DNA of 64,000 nt from Membranipora membranacea (GCA_914767715.1 OU612067.1:18173001-18237000); one strand, 5' to 3'; counted from the first letter of the stretch, positions 1 to 13,499 are shown. Notes: generated by a model not told the origin, from the letters alone. A program made the numbers and translations.

Positions 1-1767
1 AACTGAAAAGCAAGCACTTATGGTGATTCAGCAGTTTACAAATCAGTGCCTAATATTGACCAGGATATTACCAGTAACCGAGCATTATATATCCTGTTAG
101 TCTGTTGTATGATTTATTTTTTGACATTAAGTTTGGTTTATTGAACTGAGCAGGAGGCTTAGTGAAACTCGCAACAGGATCAGGGGCAATGTTAGCAAAT
201 AATATTGTTTTTTCCTGACCTGATAGTTTTGTATTGAGAGGGTTTCTCAACTCCTTCAAGGGGTATTCCAGGCCGGAGGAGAAATGGCTCCCATGTCACT
301 GTGAAGTCGTACAAGCTTGCTGTCTGCTGCATTGCAGCCTCCAGCTTTCGCTTGCCGACCCAACACCAAGGTCACATGATGTCACTAATTGGAAAAAAAA
401 GGTCCCATTCATTACAATAGAGAGGTCAAACTATAAATTGTACAATAGCTGTATAACTTTTCACATAAACATATTTTCTTTGCCTTATTAGCAGTTTAAA
501 TTTAATAATCATGAAGTGTAACAGATTCACGGCCTCACACACCTATAAAACTCACCTCACAACTTGGATGGACAACTTTTGCTTCATCTTTAACATCCCA
601 ACCAAACTTGTATTTATGAAACAACAGAGTGTCAACCTGAAAAGAAAATTTTGTGTGTGCTTTGATGGCCGATATATAAACATAGACATAGTTACTTCTT
701 CAGCGTTTCACATAACCTTGTGATTCCATAAATTCCTTCATTGTACTGATATACGAACAAGAGCATTTGTATTCTTGATCGATTCATCTTTGCAGCACAT
801 GATGACTGCTAGGGGTCATCTACTCTATTAATTGCTGTGGGCTCGAACGAGTGCCAACATACAGGCGAGATAAGGACATGCTTGCGAAAGGTAGACACTT
901 GAGATAAAACATTGAGATGGTAAAACGGGTGGCAAATCATGCCCATGCTTTCCAGCCCCGAAGAGACAAACAATGAAAATAGTATAAGCTCAGTTGTCCT
1001 TTCATCTACATTCAGTGTAATCATAGGCTAGTACCACAGGCGGAGCATGGACTCAAGATGTAAAAGGTTTTGCTTTTTCTCAAAGGCCTCGTTTTGTTTT
1101 GCCATGTTATAATAAAGAGTAATCGCCCGCTTCAATTTTGAAGGTATTAGGCAATATGGCAAGCCATTATCCATTAATTGATTCCAGGTAGGTCAGGTAG
1201 TACTAGACAAACAGTGGGGTTTGCTGAACCTGGGACCTCATGATCCCAAGCCAACCGCCCCTAACAGGATCTATATCCCTGGTCCCTTGTCAAAGCAAGG
1301 AGTAACAGGTTCAATTCTGTTTCTGCTCCTCCTTAGCCGAAGTCTCATAAATAGAATAAAAGACCCTAACAAAACACTCAAAAAAGAGGGGCCTTTGTTG
1401 AGATAAAGCCTAGCCCTAGTAGTAGTCACCAAGCTCACACCAGTCAACTCTCTTTGCTCACACTGCAATCAATAAACTCAATACGTTGCTCCAATACCGA
1501 GCTAATGCTAATCTTCTCCCACTCCAACAAGGAGATAACTCTTCGACTGACTCCTCAGTGAGTGATAGTTGTTCTAGTTTTAGATTGCTGTTAGTCTTAC
1601 CAACCCCTACCCTTGGTCTTAGTCAGTAGACTGAGTGTGTTGGCTCTGTTTGGCTGAGAAATGAATTTTTGAGCGAAGTTTGCTTTTAGTCTCAAAGCTG
1701 CAAAACATTTCTCAAGACTTTCCACACCAACTCTTTTTGAGGCTATTGTTGCTATAGTGATTGAAAG
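1..1767. other. Left-edge intergenic stretch, no gene seen
   Basis: I see no exon here with convincing coding character and paired splice sites. The short open frames are unrelated to known families and broken. The last part, before the RIIAD1 start at 1768, should contain that gene's promoter and 5' UTR, but I see no clear TATA box. A gene ending just outside the left edge cannot be excluded. Confidence 0.5.
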
Positions 1768-3393
1768 ATGGCGGATCATCCAAAAGCTGATCCTCCCCAT
1801 GGAATGGAAAAATATGACTTAGGAGGTCAGTTTGACCTAGGTGCACTCAGTAAAGAGCAGCAGGAAAAACTCAATCATCACAAGGTTTGTTTTTTTAATA
1901 TTGACAGGCTTACCAGTAACACCAACTTAACTTCAGTCCAATTTGTACAGCCAATGAGTAATACTCAAGTACTTGATACAGCCAACATCTCTGGTACCAC
2001 TTCAGTCAGTTATTGTTATAGGTTTAGCTTAGTTAAGTTCATCTGATATTTATCACAGCCCCATTCACAGACAGGTCAGAACAGGTTTACTCAAGGTTTA
2101 CTCCTTGGTTTACTGCACAACCCTCTTGTTATGCTTGACTGCTCCCTCTCATGATTTTTTTGTTGTTCATGTCTAATGAAATGATGATGAGAATGAGAAG
2201 ATCTAGCCTGTCTTGACAAGCTTGTCATGACAGGCTAGAGAAGATCATAATCATAATTATGGTCTCTGAAGTCAAAGAAATCTGGACAGCACATACCTTA
2301 GAATTTTTTTTAGAAAGACCCTCCCTTTGACTATACTATTCACACATGCTGCATTTGATGGATACACCTGCAGCCCTCTACAAGACTTTGGATCTGAACT
2401 TGTATGCTGGGAACTTGATCATCAATCATATAAAATATAATTCATTAAACGATTATGTATGAACTGCTCATCATGAAGGTGCTCCAGCAGTGCTCATCAT
2501 GAAGGCGCTCCAGCAGTGCTCATCATACAAGTGCTCGAGAGGTGCTGTCCAACTTTTTTTTATACTCCTGACACCATGAGAATTTGATAAATCTTCTCAA
2601 TTATGAATTATGAATGAGTTCCAACCAAAAACAGTGTATCTTCAGGAGCTTTTATCAGAATAGATAGATTGATGATACTGCTATTTAGTCCACCCTCCTG
2701 TACATAAAACCATTATGTATACATGACCATGGCTGCGTATTTATTTAGGTATGCTTTATGTAAATAGATTGCACCACTGTTACGAATATCACTAAGATTC
2801 CATTTTGTAGATCAAGACAAGGTTGTCTAATGAGAAATATCTGAGGGAGCACCCCGAGGTAGATTGCATGTTATCAAATTTTCTCAGAGATGTCTTCCTC
2901 CAACGCCCGGAGGAGATTCGTGAATTCGCTGCTGGTAAGTGTTGTAATACCAAATTTAGTTTCAAATCACACGAATAAATCTTCTTTGTCCACATCATAC
3001 TGGTCACAATACTATACGGAATGTGAGTACAGCAATGTATCGGATACAGTACAAGCTATCCAAATATGAAGGACAACTTAAATAATTACATTCCTACATT
3101 CCTACAATTTGTAACAAAGTCTAAATCAATATAAGCCATATAAACATGATTATTGTTATTAAGTCTATGTTTTATGATATAACCCCCCCCCCCCACCTTA
3201 TGAGAGCATCTTCACCACAGTAGTCGGAGCAGCTAAGTTCATTCAGCTGGACTGTATTTTTTCTTCTTCAATTTCAGTGTACTTCAACAATCCTGACCTA
3301 CCAGACGACATAGAAAAGTCATTACGAGATAAAGATGAGAAACATTATGATATGAAAGTACTGCGGCATATAAGCCACAATAACAACTCGTAG
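1768..3393 (+). CDS. RIIAD1: RIIa domain-containing protein 1, three exons
   Basis: Exons are 1768-1884, 2811-2934 and 3278-3393 with phases 0 and 1; all junctions are GT-AG and the joined frame gives 118 residues ending in TAG. The central part (about residues 40-85) reads IKTRLSNEKYLREHPEVD, then a hydrophobic helix with FLRDVFLQRPEEIREFAA and YFNNPDLPDDIEKSL. This is the pattern of human RIIAD1: a small dimerisation/docking fold related to PKA regulatory subunit RIIa and typical of sperm and cilium proteins that bind A-kinase anchoring-type helices. The human protein is about 92 residues; the extra length is an N-terminal polar stretch (MADHPKADPPHGMEKYD) and a C-terminal basic tail. The start is the first ATG of the frame. 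The role in cilia is inferred from the family, not visible in the sequence. Confidence 0.88.
2204..2237. mobile_element. 34-bp palindromic TAGCCTG element, copy 1
   Basis: The 34-bp element starts TAGCCTGTC and ends GACAGGCTA and is a near-perfect palindrome (one mismatched pair). It is flanked on both sides by the same nine bases GAGAAGATC (2195-2203 and 2238-2246), the signature of transposase-mediated insertion. It lies in RIIAD1 intron 1. It is far too short to code and resembles a minimal MITE; 9-bp duplications are typical of Mutator-like transposases. Confidence 0.8.
2465..2542. repeat. 26-bp tandem repeat, three copies
   Basis: Three head-to-tail 26-bp units begin with TGCTCATCAT at 2465, 2491 and 2517; the third is diverged. 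They lie in RIIAD1 intron 1. No function is apparent. Confidence 0.85.
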
Positions 3394-4515
3394 CCACTGG
3401 CATGGCATGATAATTAATCAACTGCAAAAATCAATGTGTTCCTCATCGAGTACCACTGAGGAACCACTGTACCCTAAAAGCAATGGGCAAGTTGTAATGT
3501 TGCACGCCCATTTCCAAAAATTCTTTATTCTATATTTATCATTATGTCAAGGCTCTTTTTTGATGATTTGATATAAAAAAAAAGTTATTATATCTGAGAT
3601 CTTGTGAAACAAATAAGCTGTCCTGTTTGAAGGCTTCAACCACTGACATATTGGTACTACCATGTAGACTCCTCAAATCAAGACAAGAGGTAAAATCTCG
3701 GAATATCGTCCACGATCTTTAACACTTGATGATTAAGCCATACGCACATATAATACCAATGTTTAAAAGGGTATAGGACAGAATGATATATATTATGATA
3801 AATGAATTATATATTCACGCTAACTAATGACTGCTGCCATCAGTGGTAGACTTTTAGTGGATACTTGTTTGAGCTTCTCTCCCCCCCCCCAAACCCTTGC
3901 TTCCCATCGGACGACTGGGAGATACATGTTGTTCTAGGGTTGGATATAATAAATATGACCTGATCATTGTATTGATAGCTTGTGCAGTTATGATTGGTTT
4001 GTTGTTTCATTAAGAGGACTATATTATTTCTTTGATTCCCATGATAACTTAGCCCCTTACCTGATTTTTCCTCTTGATTGTCTACATTTCCTCTATTTTT
4101 CAACCAATGGTTGTAAAGTTGATCAGACAAACTATTACATTCTGATGAAAGTATGGGAATAGATAGCCTGTCTTGACAAGCTTTGTTGGTGGGGACCATA
4201 GAGTTATTATTTATATAATAATATAATATATAATAACTATATGGGGGGGACCAACTAATCTCGTCAAGACTGATTATGGAAAAGATTGACCTTACAATAC
4301 AGGTGCTTCTGACAAAACCGCCTGTGAAAAACTGAAAACTATATTATGTACTGTAATGTCATGTTATATATCAGTTGTTGTCAAAACTATAAAATTAAAG
4401 AAAACAATGTTGCAACTGTGGGTTACTGTGGAGTTTTTCAAGAGAGATTTTCCGATAAGCTGAAACAAAATTATTGACGATATTTCAAGTTGAACTTGTT
4501 GTTCTAATCAATTGA
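3394..4515. other. Convergent intergenic region RIIAD1 / minus-strand gene
   Basis: This region holds the 3' UTRs of RIIAD1 (+) and of the minus-strand gene that ends at 4516. It contains poly-C runs near 3881 and a 113-bp TAGCCTG element (4164-4276, listed separately). I see no coding exon. Confidence 0.6.
4164..4276. mobile_element. TAGCCTG element, copy 2 (113 bp, decayed)
   Basis: The left end is TAGCCTGTCTTGACAAGC and the right end is its decayed reverse complement (GTCAAGACTGATTA). Inside, a second inverted match brings TTGGTGGGGACC opposite GGGGGGACCAACTA around a TA-rich centre. The flanks GGGAATAGA (4155-4163) and TGGAAAAGA (4277-4285) agree at seven of nine positions, as expected for an old 9-bp target duplication. 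Confidence 0.65.
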
Positions 4516-7337
4516 TTATGCTAGCAGTGTTCTTTCTGACTTCCTCCGCAGACGCAGATTTTTGGAGCATATTTCGCCATTGGGTGACTGACTGTATAAC
4601 CATGTATCTCGGTTAGCGTAGTTCCTCATCGGTTTAACTGTACCATATCTTAGCCCGTCATTTCCTGCAGACTCATGAAGATGTTTGAGATGCACATAAT
4701 TAGTTTTTCGTTTCTTTTTCTGCTCCGAGACGAATTGCGGATCAATGGTATAGTTACTCACATGTGGATAGTTGGTTAGCTGTTGCGAAAGTCAGATAAC
4801 ACTGTATTTTACTTGAAACTGATGGACTAATGGTTTAAAGCTCAGCAGCATATAAAGTTTTTATCATGTATGAGCGCAATCTATGTATGATTATGAGATG
4901 GAATCAAGATCAACTGATCACATATCATGTCTTCACTTAATACAGATTACGGTTTTACGAATACCGAAATGTTATCAAGCAGAAGGTATCCTGTACCCTT
5001 TGTCCAGATTACCAGATTAACCCTTACCACAAACAAGCTATCCTTGTGCTCATATTTCCCATAGCTGTTATCTCTATTCAGAATTTCCTTGTTGTACAGT
5101 CTCATTGGGATATACTGTCCTTGGCTCAACAAAGGAAGACCACAGTACTTTGAGCCGCGTGAAGGCAAAGCAGGTGCTCTATGTGCAGATAAACGAAAAG
5201 TATTTTTACTAATCATTTTGTGTACTATATGGAATCTGAGGGATCCCAGCGAAGATGTGTCAGCTATTACACTGTCAGCTGGCAGTGACATTCCACCATC
5301 AGCCGCTCCCTGTTTGGCGACTGTTTGATAATGGCATGGTGCATCAAGTGTCCCCATTATAATCAAATAACCGCTCAAACTAGTCTGGGGCAAATGGTCT
5401 GAACGTTATTCTAAGCTGAGGCGCCAAGTCTAGTAACCTGTGCTGGGATAATCATTCTTCTATAGACTCATATTATGGCCTAAAACCATACCTATCTGAA
5501 AAGCACGAATTGGCAGCGTTATGTATGCACTCACAAACCACATATATCTACAGATTGGTGGGGGAGACAACTGATATGAATGGTAAACAACCTGTGCATT
5601 GACGTGGTGGTGTCTTTTAAGATTCTGCTCTCGAATTTGATGGGATGTTCGTAATCTCTAGCAGATTTATCTCTATATTGATCAAGATGTGAGTATTGAC
5701 TGTGTGTGAAGTAATGCTGCTCTGGTAGGTGTAGCGCTCCTGGATATGAAAAAGATAATCCAGAACCAGTTACAGGGTAGTTCATTAGAACTGCTATTGA
5801 AGTACTGGCCTCTGCTAACATATTATATTTATTGTAAGGGAGATAAATCAGACATGTAAGGAAAGGAGCACCAGGGGAGACACCTGTGGAGGCGTCCAGT
5901 GCTTACACATATCGATAAACATTTAAAATACAAAGTTTCCTACATGATAGCTTCAATAAAAGCTATTAAAACTTATAAGTAGTTGTGATTGGTTTGAAAA
6001 AATATCTAAATCACTCCCATAGTTTATAATAATTATAACAGTAAGATTTTAACATTTAGGAGCCATCTGCAATTAGCTGTAGCCTGAACAGTTAATTTAT
6101 CTATTGTATAACAAGGTATTAGGTAAAGAATGTAAAGAATCGAGGTTTCATCAATAAAGAGTAACATGGTTGTGCAGGTTTCGAAGTGATACAAGCACAA
6201 ATTTGAATAATAAAGTATATCAAGCTCTGAATTTACGTGTCTTTTTAGTGTGATAGTAAGGTTCAGTTTCCCTGATAAGATTAAGCGATTCCTCTGAAAC
6301 ATAATATGCTCAGTGACAGTGAGTTGACATCTGAAGACTAATTTTCCTTTGAGCAGGTTACATTGCATGAAAACATAGGAAAGAGAGGGCAACACCCCCT
6401 TATTACTCAAGTGCTTCTGAGCATTAACTGATAATGATGATAGGTTCATACATAGTCTATGGTTTAAGGTATAGTAACCGCGTCGGTGAATTTCCATAAT
6501 AGCTATATGGTCCGTTAGGTGATTTAAAACTATCCTTATCGTGGCAAAATAAAAATATTAGAAAATAAAAAAGTTAAAAACACAATTACCTCATATGGAG
6601 CAAATATTTTAATGCTCTAAGTACAGAAGAAGTTGATAATTCACACAGTTTTTTTATCTTCATCACAAAGAGTATAATTTATGAACGCTTTATAATAAGT
6701 TTTCATCCAATCGATGCCTTTTGACATTTCCTGTCCAACAAACTGTTTTTCCTTACCAGTCCTGTAGAGAAATGTTGCTATATGATCCCAATGAAAGGGT
6801 TTAGGGACAAGGAACTTACATGCATGGTTAATTGTCGCAGTCAAGTATTAAGAATATTTCAAAGCTAAAGATTGTCCGTATTTAGGCAGCCCAACATGTT
6901 ACCGATAATTTTACTACAATGCTTGTAAAATGATACTATCCCTATACCTCGTTACAGGACATTTACATATTATATAGTCTCCTACTAGACCAGGCTAGTC
7001 TCCTACCTCGTCAAATGTAACACTGGAGACTGTATTTTGGTTCCTTTCTAATCTGAGCAACTTAATTTGTTGGTAATTTACAAAGAATGATTCCACAACC
7101 AGGCAAATGTAACCAGTGAGTTACCGCCCAAAAAACCTAAGGGTATTTGAATGCAAACGGTACAAACAATATAAGATGAGACGAGTATGACCTACCGAAG
7201 CTGCCCTTTGGGTAATGAAGCTGTCTAAATTTCGGTGCCAAGTTGATATCGCCGCTACACTCTTTAAGGAACGGAAATGTAGGTTTATCAGGATGACTTA
7301 TTGGTGAGGTACAAGTAGAAATAGGCATTGAGTCCAT
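4516..7337 (-). CDS. Unrecognised protein, four exons (about 318 aa)
   Basis: On the minus strand the exons are 7337-7196, 5739-5535, 5373-5028 and 4779-4516, with phases 1, 2 and 0; they join to 957 nt ending in TAA. Two splice sites are strong: the acceptor before 5739 follows a pyrimidine tract ending CATATCCAG, and exon 4 is preceded by TGACTTTCGCAACAG. Exons 3 and 4 are the surest parts; exon 3 contains LRFHIVHKMISKNTFRLSAH and exon 4 ends with a basic tail (NLRLRRKSERTLLA). I do not recognise a family. There are no signal peptide, membrane segments or clear motifs; the protein is rich in Tyr, His, Ser and Arg. The start at 7337 (MDSMPISTC) and the 3' end of exon 2 (GTGAGT at 5534, or an earlier AG|GTTGTT at 5591) are uncertain, and an extra exon near 6640-6815 is possible. 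Its neighbours are RIIAD1, tail to tail, and another unrecognised minus-strand gene upstream. Confidence 0.6.
6986..6997. mobile_element. 12-bp TAGCCTG-family remnant with 9-bp duplication
   Basis: Twelve bases, TAGACCAGGCTA, are flanked by identical nonamers GTCTCCTAC (6977-6985 and 6998-7006). The outer TAG...GGCTA agrees with the TAGCCTG family, so this looks like an internally deleted copy. It lies in intron 1 of the minus-strand gene at 4516-7337. Confidence 0.65.
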
Positions 7338-8697
7338 TGCAGAACACTTACTTATACAGATGACAGGATAATTAGGACTAACCACTAGGCACTATTCATT
7401 CTACTCAGTTCAACAATAGAGATAAATTCTAGACATTAGGGTGTAGACAAAAGGCAAAATAAACAGTAGACGTTGTATGAGGCAGTTCCAATAATAGAGG
7501 CGGTTGTGGCAGTATTTTTTCCAACTTTATAAAGATAGACTGAGGCGCTCTCCATTAGCAAATCACACAACAAAAGCAAACACCCTTTAGTATAGCCAAA
7601 GGACCCTAATATGACAGAATCATTTAGTTTATGGTCTTACTTGATGGGTATCTCACGACTCGATTGGGATAGATGTTTTTAGGCGAACTCATGAACATAA
7701 TGTACCAGAGTTATTACAGCAACTCTCGTAAATATTGTAGTGCGTACTAAACGTTTTTTACATAGTTTTATATAGTATTAATATAGTACTCAGGTTTTAA
7801 ACAGTATATTATGTATGACCATATGACAGGGCTTTTTAGGCAACACATTGTAATTTGTCTTTGACAAGTTTCCAACGATAAACTTAATCTTAGCATCACA
7901 ATATTGTAAAATTATAGTGCCTGTGCTAGTATTTGACTTTAACAATAGGAAACAAATGTGTTCTAGAGCTGGCAATTAAACTGGAAAGGATTTTTTTATG
8001 GTGGGATCTATGATTGCAGTTAATTCCAGATCAGCAGCAGGAAAGTTAATCCAAAGGAAGGACCATAACCAAAATAAACAAATTATATAGTTGTGAAAAA
8101 AATCACCATGGATATTGGGCGTAATTTGTATAGATAAATTATGTATATTGATGATGCCTTACGATGGGTGGAAAAGGCGATGTTCCCAGGACTTTTGACA
8201 AGCCAAATAGTCATACTTTGGAGGCTTGTGAAATGAAATGGCGTCACAAGAAGTCGAAAAAGAAAATCTATATTCTTGTATTTATGTGAATTCATCCTTG
8301 GTAATATTAATTGAAACTTGAGCAAGTTATTTCAGGGTAAATGACACATACGTACATGAACAGAAATTAATATGAAAAGCTGTTTCGATGTGGAGTGACC
8401 AAAAAATGAGTACAGAAAAGAAAAGATGGATGAAAATTGGGAAAAAAAGAAATAAAACCTATAATGCTGCCTTAGATATTCATGAGAAAACATAAAGGCC
8501 ACATGCCAACGGCAAATAATGTATTTCGCATAAGATAAAAATTTAAAAGCACTCACAGTCACAAGGCAACTCGTCATTCCAAAATATTTTTTAGTTTTAT
8601 AGAAACCAAGTTGTCATAACATACCTTTTAGTGAACGGTGAACATGCACTGATATTCGGCTACAAATAGAAGCAAAATGAAAATCATGCAGATTAAA
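7338..8697. other. Intergenic, nothing recognised
   Basis: This lies between the start of one minus-strand gene and the stop of the next. It is AT-rich, with no exon-like frame bounded by plausible splice sites. It should contain the promoter of the gene at 4516-7337 and the 3' UTR of the gene at 8698. Confidence 0.5.
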
Positions 8698-11600
8698 TTA
8701 AAAGAGATAAGCAAGAGGATATCCGCCAACCACCTTTCCTACCCTCTCACTAGAAGGAAGTGCGGGTGGTTTAGGGGAGAATGCTACTTCTGAAGCGGAG
8801 TTGAGTGTAGGTGGCATACCCTCTGACCCTATCATATCTGGAACAGGCATACTAGGGTTGGAAGGCAGTAGAGTACCAGTAGCAGGTCGACGAAATCCTG
8901 CACTATGTCGTACACTATTGCGACTCAAAGGAACCCTATCTATCCTAGGAGGTTCTGGGGTTGGCCAAGGCCTGTGCAGCCGCTTTTGCAGACCTGGTGG
9001 TTCCAGAGTGCCTGAATTCCATGTCATCCAGTGTGCCTCAACATTATTGTTGGATTTTTTGTTGGTGTTAGTTATTGACATCTTGTGCATAGGTGCAGAT
9101 TTCACTCGAGAAGGGTTAGGGTCGCTTGCTTGAACTTTGTGCTGCAGGTAAAAATCTACTGAACCTGAAACACAAAGAAGACATCCTGTGCTTAGACTAC
9201 GAAGACAAAGTGAAAGAAAAAGTTTGCAGGATTATTAAGTGAACCAATATTTTAGATAAGCTCGTGAAAAAGACCAGCTCTCTGAAGCTACATGATAATA
9301 GACAACCAAACAAGACAAAAATTAATAAAATATAAATAGTGGATCACTGAAATTTCTTTATGAGTGGATTACATCTAACGGAAATGTTGAAGAGCAATAA
9401 AGGTCCTCAAGCCAGCAGGCAACTCCAAAGAAGGCAAATCATTATCACCAGGTATTGCAGAAGAGTCTTACACATACCTTTTCAATCTTGAAAACTGTGC
9501 TTGAACCAACAGAGCCCCCTTTCCCCAGCCTCAAAAACATGTCACAGTTGATGCATGGAGAATTCTCTTTGGTTGATGTAAGCTAATGATAATGTCGTCA
9601 GTATTAGATTTGTACCATTCGATATGAGTTCCTTTTGATTGAGAACTAGGTCATGTGACTTTTGGGTTATAACAGTGAGTTAGAACAGGGAGAGAACTTG
9701 AGTTAGAACTTGGTTAGAATCAGAAATAATCTGATAATTTCATTATCTAGAATGTTTTGGTGAGTTAAATGTGAGAAAGCAAACATATGTATATGTTTAC
9801 CTATCAAAAATAGCATAGTTTAATAGAAAATGTGTTAATAACCAACAGTGCCACACAACTAATGCGCAGATAATCACAAAAAAATACCGACAACATCTTT
9901 AGCTTTCATCAACTTGTTTATGAAACTGGAGCTAGACATGGATGTATTTGAGAAGCTGCCAAGGAGGCTATTTGTTCAAACGTAAGAAAATTTTGTGTAG
10001 GTACGCGAAAGACTATTCTTATCTAGACTGTTATATTGCAAATGGAAAAAATCAACTGAATACATAACTTACGATCTTTTCTAGCGATTTCTCTAGCTTC
10101 ACTATCTGGTATTCCAAACCCAGCGCGATTGATTCTTCTCAGGTCATTCCTCTGTTTAGCATTTGGTTGAGCTGTGCATGGAGAACAGTTTTAGAAATAC
10201 ATGGAATACAGAATATTAGAGGGTTCCCCAGTAAAGAGAGAAAGAGAGGGAGTGATTTACAGAACCAGACAATATGTTCTTACTTTTGCACTCAGATGTA
10301 GAAAATAATATATTGTGAGTTATCAATGGCATCACATAGTGATTCGATCAATGCTTACCATCTTTAAAAGGTACGTCAACACGAGCATTGTGGGATGGAT
10401 AATCTTTTTCTGTCATTTTCAGTAGCTGGTCCATATAGTCCTTCACTTTTGGCTGCAAGGAGACATCATTATGGATAGATTAATTTGTCTGCGACCTTTA
10501 GAAGATATCGATTAATCATAAGAGAAATGCTCTAGTTCTGGTTACAAAATCATCTCCACTTATCATTGATGACCACTTAGGAGTAATTGATGTGGACCAG
10601 CAGCTTTACCTGAGCTCTTTTGGCTTTCACAGAAGACACCGCCTGCCTTGTAACCGCCGAAGGAAAAGAGTTTTCCTTAAAACCCCCTCTATTTTGGGTT
10701 GCTGATTGCCCTCTGGGTTTCAGGAGCATCTGCGATATGAAGGAAATAATAAAACATGAGTTGTATGAATGAGGATTCCTCAATTTTTTACGGCTCTTGG
10801 ATCGAGTACAGACCAACCATGAGCTTACCAAAGCTATAAAAAAAGACATCGTTTCATTTAAAGAGCAAAATATAAGGCCTAATACTAGACATTGTTGATA
10901 TTGAGTACAAAGATTAAGCATCACAAAAAAATGAAAGTTAAAAAAAAAGTGATGGTTTGATTTTATTGCCCAACTAGCTCGCAATTTATTGTCTTGTCAA
11001 AGCTATACTGCTTCATGAACAACTGTCACTAGGCTGTTAAAAGTGTTAATGTACCATTCCATCAACACTAAGATAGAAGGAGATTAACACCCAGACCGCA
11101 TTGGCAGGTAGATCACGTTTATACAATTTGCTCGCATTTCAGATCACTCCCATTCTAGCAGCATGTCATTGGCCTTTTTCTGGCTCTAGGTGGGAGGACC
11201 TCCAGCTGCAGATAAATTGGATCAAGCTTGAACTCGTTGACAATGGAGACGGCTTTAAGTGTTTATTCAACAGTCCCATAATATCATTTCAGCAGACGTG
11301 CCAAGACCATTATGTTATCAAACTATTGAAGTTAATGAAGTAGCATAGAGGAAACCATAATTTAGGAGTAACTTAGAACTCCTAGATAAGATAACTTATT
11401 CTTACCTGAGGAGGCATCACAGGTCTCCTTCGAGGCGCTTGCACCGGATTTTTGAAGTGATCCATATATGTACTGACCTCTGGCTTATATGTGAGATGTG
11501 GTGGCACTGGGGCCATTCTATGAAAAGGTTGCGCAGCCATGCTACAAAAAAGCAGAGGAATTTTTGTTGTTCAGCTATCACCTGCCTGACAAAGTAACCA

Positions 11601-13406
11601 AACTTAATTCTGCAGAAGTACTTTTGATCGATGAATTATGATGTGATGTAACCCATGAATTCTCTGTTCATTCGATTATCAGGGGCACACACATGGAAAG
11701 ATGTAAATCAACTCAAAATTAGAATCTTTTAAAGCAAAGCTCGTTCACTTCCTCCTGTTATTATCATCTGATTCTTGGGTAGAAGTAAGCATTGCCTCTC
11801 TGGGCAACTGAGAGCCAGATGGAATAATGAAAATTTGCCCTTATCAAAATCAGAACTAAGTTATTACTACTAGCCATGCCTTTTCCATCCATCAATACCT
11901 TTCATCCCAATAATATCACTAATGAGTCTTGTTTTAGTATTTCACACCAACTTGCATTCTCAATAAAGACTGTTGATTGTAGCAAGAGGACTTACCTAAA
12001 GCACCTGGCAGCACTACTATTATAGGCCGATGTCATAAATTAACATTTCAATATCATTACATTATGTAATATATTAAATTGGGTAATATTTTCATATCAT
12101 ACAAATACATACACTACGATAAGAAACAATTCACCAGACAGTATGTCATTGGTAGTCAGCCTGTGTACCGGTATGGGCGACATTTATGACCAGGGACGTA
12201 AAATACCCAAATTCTGACCTGCCAACTTACTTAACATACTTACTTAGAAATACCACTTTGCTGCAATGTCACACAAGAGATATATCGCCAAAATACACAG
12301 CTGCACCAGGTGAATCTCCGAATAATTGAAATTGAAATTTTAATTATAGTTAAGTGTTTTCAGAGGTTGGGAAGGGGTTATCACAGGGCAGGTAACAATA
12401 ATATGGGTATATGGGTATTGGAACAACCCCGAAAAGAGGCCTTCACAGGTGCAATAAAGACTACATGGATTGGAGCAAGGCATGGATACTCCCATGGGTT
12501 CTGGGATGTTTGAGTGTATTACACAATTCCACAAAGCACCACAGCATCCCAATGAGCCAAAATATTTTTCTCATGGAACCAAATATGTCAAATCTAATGT
12601 CTTTCACTCATTCTAGTCCCTTGTCGCATGTTTGTTGGGGCAACCGTTAGTTGAGTTTGCAAATATTTCAGAGCTCGAAATTTAATCCAAGTCTAAGGAA
12701 AAAAGCTAATCATAGGTCAGCACATTCCATAATTCTTAATGTTTGAAAACGCCTACCTTTTATCTATCGTCCTTAGTTCTCTCACTAACACAGCAATGTG
12801 TTAACCGTGGTCTTTTTTATCAGTATAATATCTCTGAAGTGAATTCAATGGTTGTTTGTTGAATCAGCAGTTGCTAGGCAGTGGCTATTAGTATTAAATG
12901 TATTTTGTTATCCAACTCAGTATTAGAGCTACTGATTTAAACTCTTTTGAATTCAATGTAATTTTGAAAGAGGCTATTAACATAGACAGACAGAATGTAA
13001 TCAATATGCACGGAATAACTTTATTCTACCCAGTCTTCTAAAACCAAATAAGTGATTATGGTACGTAGTGGTGCTGAGTAAAAAGAGGCAATAATTTAAT
13101 GTACTCTTACTGTAGTTGCGATTGTGAAAGGAAATCAGCAGCTCATCATGGGTGGTCTTAATTTTAATTGAGACAAGGTACGCTGAAGACTTTGACTCTT
13201 AATCTTTGAGTCTTGGTTAAAATAAAGGTGTCTATCACATGCCACATCCAACATCACGGCTGTAAGATTCCGCAATTGGTGTGATTCAAACAAGCTGAGA
13301 AGCATCTAACTTAAAAATCATTGATAGAATATTCATCATCAGGGAATATTTGCATGATGATGGTTTAAAATCATATATCACAGAGTTGTTCTTACCTTTG
13401 TCGCAT
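8698..13406 (-). CDS. Unrecognised proline-rich protein, six exons
   Basis: The minus-strand coding exons are 11540-11406, 10729-10610, 10452-10359, 10171-10073 and 9164-8698, with phases 0, 0, 1 and 1, ending in TAA. A 22-nt exon at 13417-13396 (ATG at 13406, MRQ) joins in frame to 11540 through an acceptor one base before its ATG, giving MRQSMAAQPFHRMAPVPP. From the ATG at 11540 the product is 304 residues. Two short segments resemble each other, KPEVSTYMDHF and KVKDYMDQLLK, and a helix-like stretch has RRINRAGFGIPDSEAREIARK. The C-terminal 150 residues are low in complexity and rich in Pro and Ser (PGLQKRLHRPWPTPEPPR), typical of a disordered tail. I do not recognise the family; a cytoskeletal or ciliary role would be a guess. 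A further coding-like exon may lie upstream (13593-13500). Confidence 0.6.
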
Positions 13407-13499
13407 ACTATTGGGCGCTGAAACGTCCGTAATACTCTAAACTAATTAATAACCAGATACTGATGCAAATTTTGCTTCTATATACAATGTTAGAATGAC

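Noticed and set aside
6033-6497. 154-codon minus-strand open frame
   Set aside because: Lies in intron 1 of the minus-strand gene, composition is not protein-like and no matching splice phase was found.
6641-6844. Frame with FLVPKPFHWDHIATF, possible extra exon
   Set aside because: Looks somewhat coding, but no acceptor and donor pair fits the phase-1 junction between neighbouring exons; kept only as a possibility.
8801-9133. 110-codon plus-strand open frame
   Set aside because: Antisense shadow of the last exon of the proline-rich minus-strand gene.
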